A stretch of DNA of 64,000 nt from Archegozetes longisetosus (lineage: Eukaryota > Arthropoda > Arachnida > Sarcoptiformes > Trhypochthoniidae). A program made the position numbers and the translations under genes. How positions within the stretch are numbered: the first letter of the stretch is position 1; the number at the start of each line of letters is the position of its first letter. Below are positions 25,430 through 37,377 of the stretch, in pieces. The notes beneath the pieces were generated by a model, which ran no database searches, was not told the origin of the DNA, and was given only the letters and a program-made list of their open reading frames with translations. The stretch is taken from the NCBI GenBank assembly GCA_018873245.2, contig JAEMBT020000003.1:5537843-5601842 (forward strand), in the 5' to 3' direction.

Positions 25430-27310
25430 GCATCACTTTTATCATATCCTCCGATTACATATAGTTTAGATTCGTGCTGGACAGCACTCATATAAGAGGA
25501 AACTGTCCAAATCTTTCATTTTATATGATTTATCAGTTTTTCGATCATAAACAACCACATCATTGAATAGAGTCCGTTTGTCTCGATTCTTATTGATTCT
25601 ATGAATTATCTAGAGTTTACTTTCAAACCAAGTCACAGTCGCTACTCGGCTCATATTCATTGATTTTTTCAGTAATTTCCAATTGTTAACGATTGAGTTA
25701 TAGATCTCTACAGAAAACAGTTCTAAGTATAAATCATTCTGTGCTATAAGTGAAAGAATAGAACACTTTGTTTTGTTGACATCTTTGAACAACATATATT
25801 TTATGATGAATAAGAGTGACCCATACCATACTCCGCCACATACTATACACATTGGAGTACTTTTAAACTTATCATTTTTGCTTTCACCTCATTCAAACTC
25901 TAACTTTCATCCATTGTCTCTAATCAAACTTATGTTTTCAATTTTTCTTCCACTGTATTTTGCTAGCTCTTAATGCCGGCCCCACTCCACCGATAGAGTA
26001 AACGTTATTTTTAAGATCGAAAACTTCAAATATTTTGAAAACCAATAGAAAGTGATTTCTTCTTTCATAGTAAAGCTTTTACCAATTGATTGATAGGGCA
26101 TTTCCACAATGAATTAACTCGATTTTTAGCTAATTTTTCATAGTATGAAATCAAGTCGACACGAGAAAAGGCTTACTCTGAGGACTGCCTGTTATTGAGC
26201 TTTTTATAACTTTTTCATTTGAAAACTTCTTATCGAAGGGTAAAGTTAATGTTTAATATTTTTCACTCACTCAGTTTATTAAATCACGTTTTGGAGAATT
26301 ACTTGCTTTTAAAAGTTTAGATTTTTGTTCATCAATTTGGTTAAACTTTTTATCCTTTGAACCCTCGCCATTAGACTGCAATTGACCACTAATTTTCTGT
26401 ACTAGTCTTTCTCAGGGCTTTCTTTCATTACACTTTCTGCAGCATTTTTATCGATTGTCCATAGTTTTAAAGCTTTGGCTCACTTGCACTTATGCACAAT
26501 ACCAGTAGATCTCTGTTCTTCACTTTTATATGCGGAAAAGGTCGTCGAGCAAAAATAGTACAGAATAGGACTTTGTATCGTGCGTTCATTTCGCGTAATT
26601 TGCATCGAATCCATCAAAGATTCATGTCATATCATGTTATCTCATTCACCAAAGGATTTGTTAATCGCATTAATTGGACTGAATATTGATGACGAGTTTC
26701 TCAATTATAGTTCAACCATTGAAGAATTGTCAAACAAAGCATTATTTATTGAAATTATAATTTTTTCATTTAAAATTAATAATCGTGTGAGTCATGTTTG
26801 ATATACTAATTATTTAGTGCTCAATTTCAGGAGTTCCAAGAATAGAGTGATCTGGCCCCAAATTGGGTTAGAATGAGATAATTGGTGCTGTGGACAGAAT
26901 TTTTAAGGCACTCAAAACAAGTCATATGTTTAGATGAGCTTTGATTTCTACAGATTCATATTATTTCTCGATGTAAAAACTTCAAACGCGCCCTGAATTC
27001 ATAACAAGCTTATCTATTTTTTTCAAACTTCACTTTCTGATTTACTTGTTTTGGGATTCTTTGGAATTTTATATGAAAAATGTTAGAATTCTTTGCAATA
27101 TTCAATATAATTCATATCTATCTGAAGACAAATTTTAGTTATGCATCAATGGTCTAAATCTGATAGAGAATCATTTGCAAGAGTATTAATGCTTAAACTG
27201 CATTTATAATCTTTACTCACGAACTCCTGTTCGGTCATCTCTCAAGTAATCCATCAGTTCCTCAACAGTCAGTTCATCGAACTCTATAGTGAGAATATAG
27301 TTTTCAGAGT
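25430..27310 (-). pseudogene. Decayed kelch-like (BACK/Kelch) gene
   Basis: Minus-strand fragments of a KLHL-type protein are scattered over three frames in the expected order. A BACK-like helix FDELTVEELMDYLRDDR is at about 27214-27289. Kelch pieces NNVYSIGGVGPA (25973-26006), CIVCGGVWYGS (about 25815-25850), VEIYNSIVNNWKLL (about 25670-25714) and KLYVIGGYD (25441-25467) follow. Stops and frame changes separate them without usable splice sites, and I found no clear BTB domain upstream; one possible scrap, EIKAHLN, near 26.93 kb is out of order. Intact members are substrate adaptors for cullin-3 ubiquitin ligases. This copy looks dead, but a heavily intron-split gene cannot be fully excluded. 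Confidence 0.6.
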
Positions 27311-28486
27311 TGAGTCAAATCAATTGTTTTATAGGTTCATAAAACTCATTCCAAGCAGACTTATATGTGGTATATCTCCTGTGTAATATTAAAGATATAG
27401 TACTGTCGAAATGAGTTCATATAAATTGATCCACATTTTTGCCAACTCAGTCATAAACAATTGCAAAAAAACACATTTTCTCGCTTTGCATTTCGATATC
27501 TCTAGTGTATATCAATTTTAATATAATTGACATTCTAATACCAATCAGCTTTATTCTTTTATCTGATTGATTACTGAAAATTTTGGTAGTTTATAGAATT
27601 TCATTGGAACCAAGCACACGATTAGGAGTCTTTGTAAACCAAATATCTGGTCGATAACTGAACCAAAACCGCTCAACATCTTGTTATCGCATTTGTATAA
27701 ATTGTTCCGATGTTTGGTTATTCTGCATCTCTTTGAATTCTGAACAGTTTTGGTTTGTCTTTTCGTAATTAGAAAGTCTCATCTGTCTCCAGAAAATCGA
27801 TGTAATCACTATTGTGTGGTTGACTATTTTCAAAATGTGACTACTTTCTAATTTTAGCAAGACAAAATTATATATGACAGGCCTTACCACTAATTTTGAG
27901 TCAAACAGGCATAAAAGTCAATCAAATCAGTTTGAGAGCCAGAAGTGAATTTTATTTAAAACTCATTTTTCATGGTTTTAGTTCATTAAACTGTGAGTTA
28001 TTTTTACTACTATTAGAGATTATTTTATCAAAGTGAGGTCTTAGATTACCTGTAACATATCTTCTTATCATATTTATAAATTTGTTGATGGCTAATCCTT
28101 CTACAAAAAATCACAACCTTATATAACTCAATCCAGAATATCTTCACAAGCTCTCATCTTGTTCACATCTCATATATGATTTCGACCTCACAATTGAACT
28201 AGTAATCAAAAGTAATTTTAATGCTTTTGTGTCCAAAACTTGAAATGTTCTTCTAGTTTGGGAAGTTTTGAAAGTAACAATTGCTTTAAGTATGATTAAT
28301 TTAGTTTTCCGAGATCATTATAGATGCAAATCAATCGAGAATTTGAAATAAGCCATAACAATCAAAAGTCTCAGCCTTGCTATTGTATCTCTGCCTGCAC
28401 TATTGCAAATCGTGCTGTCAATTTGCTCCGTAACAATACAGGCAGTTACGATTCATAACTTATATATTATTGTTAAGAAACTATTA
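27311..28486. other. Intergenic, nothing recognised
   Basis: AT-rich sequence without convincing coding signal. More remnants of the kelch-like pseudogene may extend into the first few hundred bases, but I could not identify them. Confidence 0.5.
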
Positions 28487-28819
28487 CAGTGTTTTTCGAT
28501 TGCTTTTAAAGGCTCGACCGTCGCCCGCAAATAACTTTAACGTTTTGTCAAAACTAAATAACTAATGCTTTTTATATATAACTGTTAAATGTTTACAAAA
28601 TTTGGAAATTTAAATATGAAAACAAATCAAGTCTGAATTATAGAACTAAAACTATATTCACATTAATCTCATCCATAACTTAATGGTTTAAAATGTGTTT
28701 ACAATCTCATAAATGTTTGCAATTCGATGCACTGCTCAAAAGTAGTTGATTACGTTATTTAGTTTTGACCAAACGTCAAAGTTATTTGCCGTTCCGCTAA
28801 AAGCAATCAAAAAACGCTG
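28487..28819. mobile_element. Tc1/mariner-like MITE
   Basis: 333-bp non-coding element. It has terminal inverted repeats of roughly 75-80 bp: left CAGTGTTTTTCGATTGCTTTT; right, read inward, CAGCGTTTTTTGATTGCTTTT. Both continue through CAAATAACTTTRACGTTT and CAAAACTAAATAAC. The ends are flanked by TA on both sides (28485-28486 and 28820-28821), as expected for Tc1/mariner target duplication. There is no transposase reading frame, so it is non-autonomous. Confidence 0.75.
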
Positions 28820-29377
28820 TAGCATAGTATCCAAATAATGAGTATTAAGCGCGTGCTCTTAATCTACATTTGAGGCTGAATCAGAAGCAAACAATACATT
28901 CAGTTAATTGTTGCCCTCCTAATTGAATGGACAGCTGAAAAACACCAAAACATTCACTTAGCATCCTTTGTAGCATTTCATTTAATTGTTCAAAGTTTTA
29001 TTTGACTTGGCTTTGCTCAAAGTTTTTTCCGCTTAATATACATTATTCTAATTCATATAAGGATCAAACTACTCTATCAGTCAGTCTAAAGCCTGTCAAA
29101 CTCTCAAAATAAATAATTAAGACTTTATTTACTATTCGTATACAGAAAATTTCAATAATATTTATTTACAAATTATATAATCACACGTTTTGAATATGCC
29201 GCCACTTCAAATACGACTTTAAGTAATTTATGAATGAACTCAATTTTAGAATTACATCATTTATGCCTTTTAATAAATTTGAAATCTTATATTTCCTTAA
29301 CTTAAAATAACCAAATCTCAAATAATTTGTGATTAATTGTGAACTAAATTTATTTAAATCTATTTATATTTAATAAA
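28820..29377. other. Intergenic and probable Asterix promoter region
   Basis: Very AT-rich. No gene seen. The Asterix promoter must lie here if transcription starts close to its ATG. Confidence 0.5.
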
Positions 29378-29809
29378 ATGTCTTCAACTGTACAAAACTT
29401 AAACACTGATCCGCGAAGAGCTGATAAAATTCAGAGGTATTTATCAATCAAGTCTTAACTATTAATGTATTTTATTATTGATTGTTTAAAACTGAATATT
29501 GAGTTAATGCCGAATTAATATCTTATCAGATATAAGGCGCCGTCAGTTGGCAGTCCGGGCTCTCCAGCAGATGATCCGACGCCTGATTATATGAATGTCT
29601 TGAGTATGCTATTCAGTATGTGTGGACTTATGATGAAATTGAAATGGAGTGCTTGGGTCGCACTCTTCTGTTCCTCCATCTCTTTCGCCAATTCAAGAAT
29701 CAATGACGACACCAAACAAATTCTCAGCAGTTTCATGTTATCCATTTCTGCTGTCGTTATGTCTTACCTTCAAAATCCACAACCAATGACTTTTCCATTT
29801 ACTAATTGA
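29378..29809 (+). CDS. Asterix, PAT complex subunit (WDR83OS)
   Basis: Two exons, 29378-29436 and 29530-29809, give 112 aa; vertebrate Asterix is 106 aa. The family-defining block DDPTPDYMN, then [17 protein letters not shown], and the end [15 protein letters not shown] are all present, so the assignment is secure. It is a small ER membrane protein that works with CCDC47 in the PAT complex, an intramembrane chaperone for multi-pass proteins with polar helices. Hydrophobic segments cover about residues 45-70 and 80-100. The N-terminus ([13 protein letters not shown]) also matches the family. A possible ATTAAA poly(A) signal lies at 29851. It converges on the FPPS gene, 338 bp away. Confidence 0.95.
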
Positions 29810-30147
29810 CCTTGAATCAAATCTGAGTACACGAGTTTAGATTATTTTCTATTAAAAATTTTCAAGGTAATTCTTATTTTTAATTATCATCGGCAAAAGT
29901 TGATTTGTTTATACATGTATTTTGAGCAGAAACTTACACTATCTTTACGATCATTTAGTATTTCAAGGTTTATAAAATGAAAATCCATTTAACAGATCAA
30001 ATGTTATTAAATAACAAATTAAACTAAAATAAACAGTTACCGGTATCAACAAAAAGTAACCAATACAGCAATAGCTATAATCAATCTTAAGTAACATTAA
30101 ATCGATATAAATGTTAAGATTAAGCGAATGAAAAGTTATGTCGTAAA
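29810..30147. other. Convergent 3' region between Asterix and FPPS
   Basis: Holds the two 3' UTRs. Nothing else seen. Confidence 0.6.
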
Positions 30148-31703
30148 CTATTTATTTCTGCGATGAATTTTAGATAAAAATCCGTAAAAAATATTGGTGG
30201 GCAAATTAGATGAGACTGTTGTCTCCTTAATAAGTTGACAAATCTCATTGAAAGTCAAGTCTTCGTACTCTCTGTAAAGTCTTTCAATATTTAGTTCTCG
30301 ATATATAGCCTTGACTTGAGCCACAGCTTCAGTGTTGTGAAGACCGTAATTGTCTTGAAGTTGTTTTCTTTGCAAAGGACTGGCGTATTCTAAAGCAGTA
30401 ATGATAGGCCAACAACACTTTCCTTCTTCAATATCAGTGCCCACTTTTCCAATGACTTCTGGATCCCCAAAACAGTCTAGGTAGTCGTCTTGCACTTGAA
30501 AGAAGTGACCCATTTTTAAGAGTATCTTTTCTGCGTCTGAATGTGTGCTCATGTCAGGCCAGTCGGACATATACATAGCTAAGCGAACGGGAAGGCAAAA
30601 CGAATAAAACGCAGTCTTGTATTTCACTATTGCTGAATATCTCTCAGCACTAAACGAACTAAAGTCAGGTTTTTTTCCTGGAGGGTTAGACAATAAATCC
30701 AAACATTGGCCATAGGATGTATAGCGTGTAACCTGCTTGGATATAAATTAATTAGTTTTTCATTTGTAAATATTCAAAATCTCAACAGATCTCACTTCAA
30801 GCATAAGGTCCAGAATGTCGCCATAATAGGGCTTATTCTTGAAATAAGTTTTAATTATATAATAAATGCTGGTCTCAATCAGTATCGCATCATTACAAGC
30901 GATGAGTCCGACACCATCCTAACCGACAGGAAATAACATCTCAGAATAAGTAAAATACAGTATTTCTCGATAACGAATAAAATATGATACCTGTCTATAC
31001 CAACAAAGCTGTCCACGTCTTGTGATAGACTGATCGACCAAATCATCGATGACCAAGAAGTATGCCTGTAATAGTTCTACACACCAGCCAAGAACACGAG
31101 CTAATTCGAGATTTTCCGAAGTTTGTTCTCGTAATGGAGCCAATAGTCTGTACGACATAACTAGTGCTAAACCACGATTACGTTTGCCATTTGGGACGTT
31201 ATACTGAACTACCTGTTATCGGAATAGACTTTTTAATAAACTATTACCTGAACAAGATTTTTATTTATTAGTCTATACTTTTTCGAGCCAACGAAATGTT
31301 TCAGCCAATTCCGACTGATCGCATTTAGGAACTATATCTTTCAGTATTCTTTGAAACGTCTCATCAAAAGCTATTAACTCTTGCCGTTGAACATTAACCG
31401 TTTCGTCTTGTAAGTCATTATCTGATGTGTCCGATGCATGTAAATTTCTAAACAAATATGTTTAACAAAACTTTAGAAAAGTTATTCAAACATTTCAGAA
31501 CAATGAAATAAATAAATCACCAAGCTTATTATCTAATCGATCACTTACTTTGAGACTTCAGTTGAAAAAGAGCGCAAATAAATGTTTTGATTGATTGCAA
31601 GTTTGCCAACATTTCGCACAAAACTTTTCGATTCATTACTCAATAGTAAAGGTTTTGTTATATTTATCGAACTAACAGCGAGTCTTCGAATCACTCCAAA
31701 CAT
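30148..31703 (-). CDS. FPPS: Farnesyl diphosphate synthase
   Basis: Five exons (31703-31549, 31447-31279, 31212-30991, 30918-30796, 30732-30148), 417 aa, all phases consistent. It makes farnesyl diphosphate from DMAPP/GPP plus IPP, the isoprenoid branch leading to prenylation, dolichol, ubiquinone and arthropod sesquiterpenoids. Both Mg-binding motifs are present: DDLVD (164-168) in FLVIDDLVDQSITRRGQ and DDYLD (305-309) in FFQVQDDYLDCFGDP. The aromatic pair YF just before the first motif fits C15 chain-length control. The basic tail HRRNK is typical. The first exon encodes about 51 residues rich in Arg, Ser and Asn with few acidic residues (MFGVIRRLAVSS start), which looks like a mitochondrial presequence ahead of the conserved domain. 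Confidence 0.95.
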
Positions 31704-32684
31704 TGTCTTCTTTTACGGATACTCAAACTTTTTTATTCGATAAATATTCAAATCAAACTTGTTTTAGACTTATTTTTATTAATAAAAATATTTCTTGTAA
31801 TTGATTCAAATGTATTTTTCGATTGGTATTGACAGGAAAGAGATAACCAATTTGAGAGCAATCCAAGATTGCGAATAAGGATCAAATGAGGTTTTCGATG
31901 ACGTTGACTTCAACTCAAATCCTGTTTTGAAGATTTAGAGTAGAAAGATATATCACTTATTAATACCAAGAACTGCAAACAGGACTGGCAAGAAATTAAT
32001 TACAAAAGAATATAGTAATAACTCAATAGAAGATATAATGAATAAAGTTTATAGCATAAGAATCAATGAACTAATAATGAATAGGTTAATGCTTATGAAC
32101 TTACTTTTGACGTTTTCTAAACTTATGCTAAACCAAGTGTTTCATTACATGCACTCTTTTCAATTTGAATATAAAACTATCTTTTCATTATGTATTGAGT
32201 GCTATCTTACTTGTAGCTCTACAGCATCTAATATTTTCACCTCATCTCCAAATTGTTGGACCAGTTTTGTATTATTGGCACTAATATCGTCTCGTCAACT
32301 TTAATGTAAATACAATTCTTAATCGATTTGATAGCCAACAGATGTCGCTAGGAAACATTTCAATAACTTCACCAAACTTAGTCAACAAATGGAATAACAG
32401 CCGATGTAATACTGAAACGACCCCTAAGTCGTACTTAGAAAATGGGTTTCAGTTTATTTATTTGTAATTTTAATATAAGGGATATTACAGGAAAATGGAG
32501 ATCAAATTTATTGTAGAAATAATTCAAAACAAATTAATTTAAAATTAGATTAAAACTAATCAAATTTGATTGAATCGATATTGAGATAAGATATTAATCG
32601 GTATATAAGAGATAGAGATGAATATTTAAGTGTTTAGTGAGTGACAAATCGTTGAATTGATATAAACAATAGGCATAGAAAGTA
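31704..32684. other. Divergent promoter region, FPPS / unknown gene
   Basis: No gene seen. The two flanking genes are transcribed away from each other across about 980 bp. A small inverted repeat (ACTGAAAC and GTTTCAGT arms) lies at about 32410-32453. Confidence 0.5.
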
Positions 32685-34972
32685 ATGGAACCCAATAGTG
32701 ATTCGAACCCAAACATACAGTCAAATCTCGGCGACAACTGCTTCGTTTGCAAAGTGTTTTTCGATCGCAATCTGAAGAAAAGTCGCCGCAGAATCCTCAG
32801 GGAAAGGGATGACTTGGTCTCTCCCTTCATGTTCTTGCTGCATTTGGCCTCCAAAACTGGCACCTGGTTTGTGACTAATGATATGATCTTCAATTATGGA
32901 CCACTCTCTCAGTCAGCCACACAACAGTTGCAGCAAATGTTTGCTTGTCGCAAGTGCTTTGAAAAAGTTATTAAACTTCAAAGGGATATCATTAGCTTTG
33001 AAAAAGAAATTAGTCTTATGTTAGACCAAAGCTGTGACTCTTTATTAGACTTAGATATCATTAAAGGAGATGTCGAAAGAGTTAAACAATTGCAAAATGA
33101 ACAGCAACTCATTAAACAATCCAATAAAAAAGTTAGAAAAGTTAAAAAGAAAAAGGTTAAAGTCTTGCAGAAGAAGAAAAAGAAAGTTATGCCTCAAATA
33201 CAATCAACACAACTGCAACCACCACAACAACCAATTCAAAAGACCAAACAAATTCTGTATGTTTTCATTAGTTCTCTATTGAATAGCCTTATATTGAAAT
33301 TTTCAGCTTTTCGCTCAAATCTATTAAATAATCGATTAATTTGTTTGAAATTATCAAATGTTTTGTTAGAGTGTTAGCAAAGGCCCACGAGGGGGATCAG
33401 CAACAATTGCTTTTACTACAAGTTCCTGCAAATGACAATGAACACGATGAGATGACAGATTCTCAGACGAGTGCCTACAACGCAAGTTTGGACCATCAGT
33501 ACCATAACGACGAAAGCCAAGCAGTTTTCCTCAGTTCTAATGCAATACCTGTTACCACTTGTGTTACTGTCACTTCGGAGGATCAGGTCGTCGAACTGCA
33601 AATAGAGCAAGACCCTCAAGTACACGAGCAAGAGTTACAACAGGAACAGAATATTGAACACGATCAAGAAGATAGAGAAATGATAGAACTCGAAGAAGCC
33701 AGAATTACTGATGAAGAACAAGACGATTATACCTGTAACCCAAATGAGAATGAGGCCAAAGTTGATGATGAAACTAGTGAAGCTGTCAATGCTATATCTG
33801 GTGAAGAATCGACTTGGAATATAACCAATGATGGAGTTATTGTTGTCAATCAGTCTAACTATAAGAGGAAACTTATGACAATTGATAAAAGTGAAGAAGA
33901 TGAACAAGAAGGGATGGAATTGAATTACGAAGACGGGTAAGTCACTTGTTACTAATGTTTAACTGTTTAATAATGTTTTAAATATTTGACAACTTTTCAT
34001 CTTATATACAGAGACTCTGAGCCTTCCGCTAAGAAAAAGACTTCCAAAAAAGCTAAAGAAAATTATACTAAAAGAACATATAGTCCTCGTTCTTCATCAC
34101 CACTTCCACCAGCTGGAGAATCAAAAGTCGTGGTTCAACTGTTGTATGGTAGTAAACAATGGAAGCGCACAATGGAGGGAGATATCAAATCAATCATCAG
34201 AGATATGGCTCTTCGTAGACCAGAGCCCGCCGGAAGAAAGATTGCTGCTTCGGAAAAGTTATGCCCAGCTGTCATCAAGAACTATGCCAAACGACTTGTG
34301 ACTGAGTGCAAAGAAGCCGCAAGAACTATAAGAGTATCGGATCACCAAGATGTGACTCAATTAGATATGAAGACGTTCACATCAGAAGTGTTTCAAAAGT
34401 GTCCAAAAACTGCAAATTTGATAAAGTCTTTGATACCCATAGAGCCGAGAGACACACTAGACGAACACGGGGCTACTGCTGTCATTATGGGTGTCATTTT
34501 GTATATGCATAGTATGCAATCCAATACACTCCAGCACATCCTCAGTTATGTCTTACGTCGAGCTGGTTGTAATCGCGAAGGTTTCAAAACACTCCATTCT
34601 TTAGGATTGACTCTGAGTTATACTAGTATTTTAAAAGTCATGAACGACATCGACGCTAAACCTGATTTCGTTGAAAAATCCAGTTTAGACACCATAGAAA
34701 AGTCAATCGATAGCGTTGTCGTTCGAACAAAGACTGAATCCAATGACAAGTCGAAGAAAAAAGTAGCACAAGTGATCTCTCAAGAAGCACAAGAAGGAGA
34801 TCCAGTGTTATTACAGTTCACATTACCTTACTATCAACAAGCAACTTACACAACAGGTAGAACAGCATCTGTCACTTATTCAACTAATCCATATCCCAAT
34901 ACAACTCAAACATCATTCTCCACAACTGCTCAGTACGAACCAAATGAATCGTCAACCGTGTACAATTCATAG
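32685..34972 (+). CDS. Unrecognised protein with ZAD-like Cys module
   Basis: Exons 32685-33256, 33370-33936 and 34012-34972 give 699 aa, with consistent phases. I do not recognise the whole protein. Residues about 15-110 have CFVC and, 70-odd residues on, CRKC followed by a helix (FEKVIKLQRDIISFEKEI). That layout resembles the zinc-binding ZAD dimerisation module of arthropod nuclear factors. A strongly basic Lys-rich stretch (about 150-175), a Gln-rich stretch, a long acidic Glu/Gln-rich middle, a second basic segment with SPRSSSPLPP, and then a folded, mostly helical C-terminal region of about 250 aa follow. That region ends in TLHSLGLTLSYTSILKVM, a phrase reminiscent of helix-turn-helix-like segments in some transposon-derived proteins. 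A nuclear, chromatin or transcription role is inference only. AATAAA lies at 35158. Confidence 0.75.
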
Positions 34973-34977
34973 TTATG

Positions 34978-35690
34978 GTATGCAACATAGAAATCGGCAA
35001 AAAGTTTTTGTACACTAAAATTTAACAAATGCATATAGATAAACTTAATCACTGCCAAACGATAGTCCTTATTCTTTTGCATTGTCCATTTATTATGTGA
35101 TAACAATTGTTGACCGCTTCATTGGTCGCGGTCAACAATTTTTAGCACAAACATATCAATAAAAGACTTGATATTCAGTTTCTAAAGAAATCAACAAACT
35201 ATCTTCCATTAATTTTCTAATTTATTCACTATGACATTTTACATCAAATTAAGCATAATTACAATTATTTATATCAAAACTTTAGATTTTATATCACAAT
35301 TGAAGCTAACTCTATAACAAATATCATTTTAAAATTTTGTAAGTTCACAGTTTTCAGGCGTTATTTATATATTCTGACTAAGTTTGAGTAATTTTTTAAT
35401 ATCTCAAATTTGACACAATGTCATTGAATTAAAGTGTTGGTATAGTCTAAAAAATGCTAATATCAAAAAATTTAACTCTGATTTGCGACTATGATCCCTT
35501 ATAGTTAGTAAACTTTAAACTTAGCGCCAAGCTATAAATTTTTGAATTAAAATTTTAAAATTCAAACATATATTTCCGTTGAATAGTTTTTTACATTAAG
35601 TCGTTATCAGCTACCAATTAAATGCTACGGTTAAGATCAAATTAAAGTTTAAATGTGAACAAGTTTTTGCCGATTTCTATGTCGCATACT
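34978..35690. mobile_element. Terminal-inverted-repeat element at a gene's 3' end
   Basis: About 713 bp. The left end GTATGCAACATAGAAATCGG starts 5 nt after the preceding stop codon, and the right end read inward is AGTATGCGACATAGAAATCG. The arms match in all but one of the first roughly 25 bases, then drift over about 15 more. No coding capacity. The AATAAA at 35158 and the perfect stem-loop at 35105-35140 lie inside it, so the upstream gene's 3' UTR appears to be supplied by the element. Confidence 0.55.
35105..35140 (+). promoter_or_regulatory. Stem-loop in probable 3' UTR
   Basis: AATTGTTGACCGC and GCGGTCAACAATT form a perfect 13-bp stem with a 10-nt loop, 18 nt before AATAAA. It could be an RNA structure or an internal palindrome of the surrounding inverted-repeat element; function is unknown. 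Confidence 0.5.
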
Positions 35691-36934
35691 ATATATCAAT
35701 TTTTGCCAAATCATTCAAATCCAGTCTTGAAGAATGTGATGCGAGCCGTTCCTATTGAAGACATTTTTGAGAGCAAATTGTCTATTGGCAAGAATTTCTT
35801 AAGATAACTTCGAACTTGTAAAAATGATGCTCAGATGAACGTGAAACATTCTAATCGAAAGCGTCTCAGAGGGTCTGTTTCTCACTCAAGCCAAACCGTT
35901 GGATCAGATCTTGGATTTCAACTCGAGTCTAACTAAGAATATCTAAATTGAGCGAACTAGATTCGAAGTTGACTGATTTCTTAATTTAGTAGCTATAAGC
36001 GTATGGCAACAAATTCTTCCATTTGATGATTCGATAAATTTTTCAAATTGAAAAAACAATTATTATAAGTTTGCTTATTCTCAATTCCAGTTATTCGATT
36101 AATTTACCGTTTTATTGCATATATTTTCTCAATCACTTTTTCAAATTAAATGTAATGACGTTTTTTCTGAAATTATTAGTTTAAAATAAACTATTAATAA
36201 TCGTATGAGTTGTCTGCAGGTTCAGTCATAAGGGAAAAGGTTTTTTAATGAAGGCGTGTGTTTTCAGCGTAACGCCCAATCTGAAAAAATTGATTCAGTA
36301 TTAGCCGGAAAGCTGTCGAAGATGAAAAAGGTGAATTCGGCGAAAAGGGCATCACATTTGTATTTCTTGCACATCACTCAAGACGATAAACAAAAGCACA
36401 AAATTGTTACACAAAACTCAGTATACTATTTAAGGATTTAAACTTACCTTATGAGAAAAGAACTCATTATGTGAAAATCTTTGACGTAAAATACTTTTTC
36501 TTAACTGATTGTGTGTATTTTGAAGCGTAAAAATATTCATCTGTGAGTCATTAATCGAATTGCAAATGAAAATCATTGTTAGACAACGAAAATATTGAAA
36601 ATCAAACCAAGCTTTAAAAATACTGTTCAGTCTGAAAGCTGCACTGATTCTGACGGTCGGAACCTGACCTGACGCAGAATACTTGATTCTCTAACTACAC
36701 TATATCAAAGTGAGGTTCTTCGGTCTGAATCAACAATTAGAAGTCGTTTGCTTATAGGAGCTACATTTAGCAATTTTGTACTGAATTTTTGAAGCTTTAA
36801 TAAGGTTTATAACTAACTCGATTGCCACAAGACCCCAATATACAATTAATATTTAAGTTTAGCTTTCACTTCGCATTATATTCTTGTAGAACGTGCAGAT
36901 CTAACCTAACTTATACTTGAAAGCATTCTAAGCC
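35691..36934. other. Intergenic, nothing recognised
   Basis: AT-rich. A 61-residue open frame at 36256-36441 has no features I can recognise. Confidence 0.5.
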
Positions 36935-37377
36935 GGTAAGATTCTGGTTGTACAGTCAGTTACTTAGAGAACTGCCTATTCTTAACTTTAATTCTAAAAA
37001 CTGGTTTTGTATACTAAATGTTGCGAACATAAAGCTGTGACAGTGCGAACATTTAATTTGTATAATAGCTGTTCCAACCTAACAAATCAAAACAAAAGTG
37101 GTGCACATCTTCATAGGATTGATTAGAATATGAACCTTATTATGACCTTTAACTGATCCATGGTCATAGATGATAAATATGATGTTTATATTCTAATCAC
37201 TCGTTTGAAGACGTACACCACTTCTGTTGAGATATTTTTTGCTGGAACAACTTGTTGGGTACACGTTTCTTGAGCTATAGTTGTGAATGTTTTAAATTAG
37301 CGGCTAAGTTACATTTGGTCGTCTTACTATCGTTGGTCTAAAAGTCATTTAAAGCTTTTGGGGCTTTTGCAACAGCA

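Noticed and set aside
28487..28819. hAT family assignment based on the CAGYG start
   Set aside because: No 8-bp target duplication; TA lies on both sides, which fits Tc1/mariner better.
33635..33907. Minus-strand frame with hydrophobic stretches
   Set aside because: Opposite strand of the acidic Glu/Gln-rich exon of the unknown gene; hydrophobicity is a by-product of the code.
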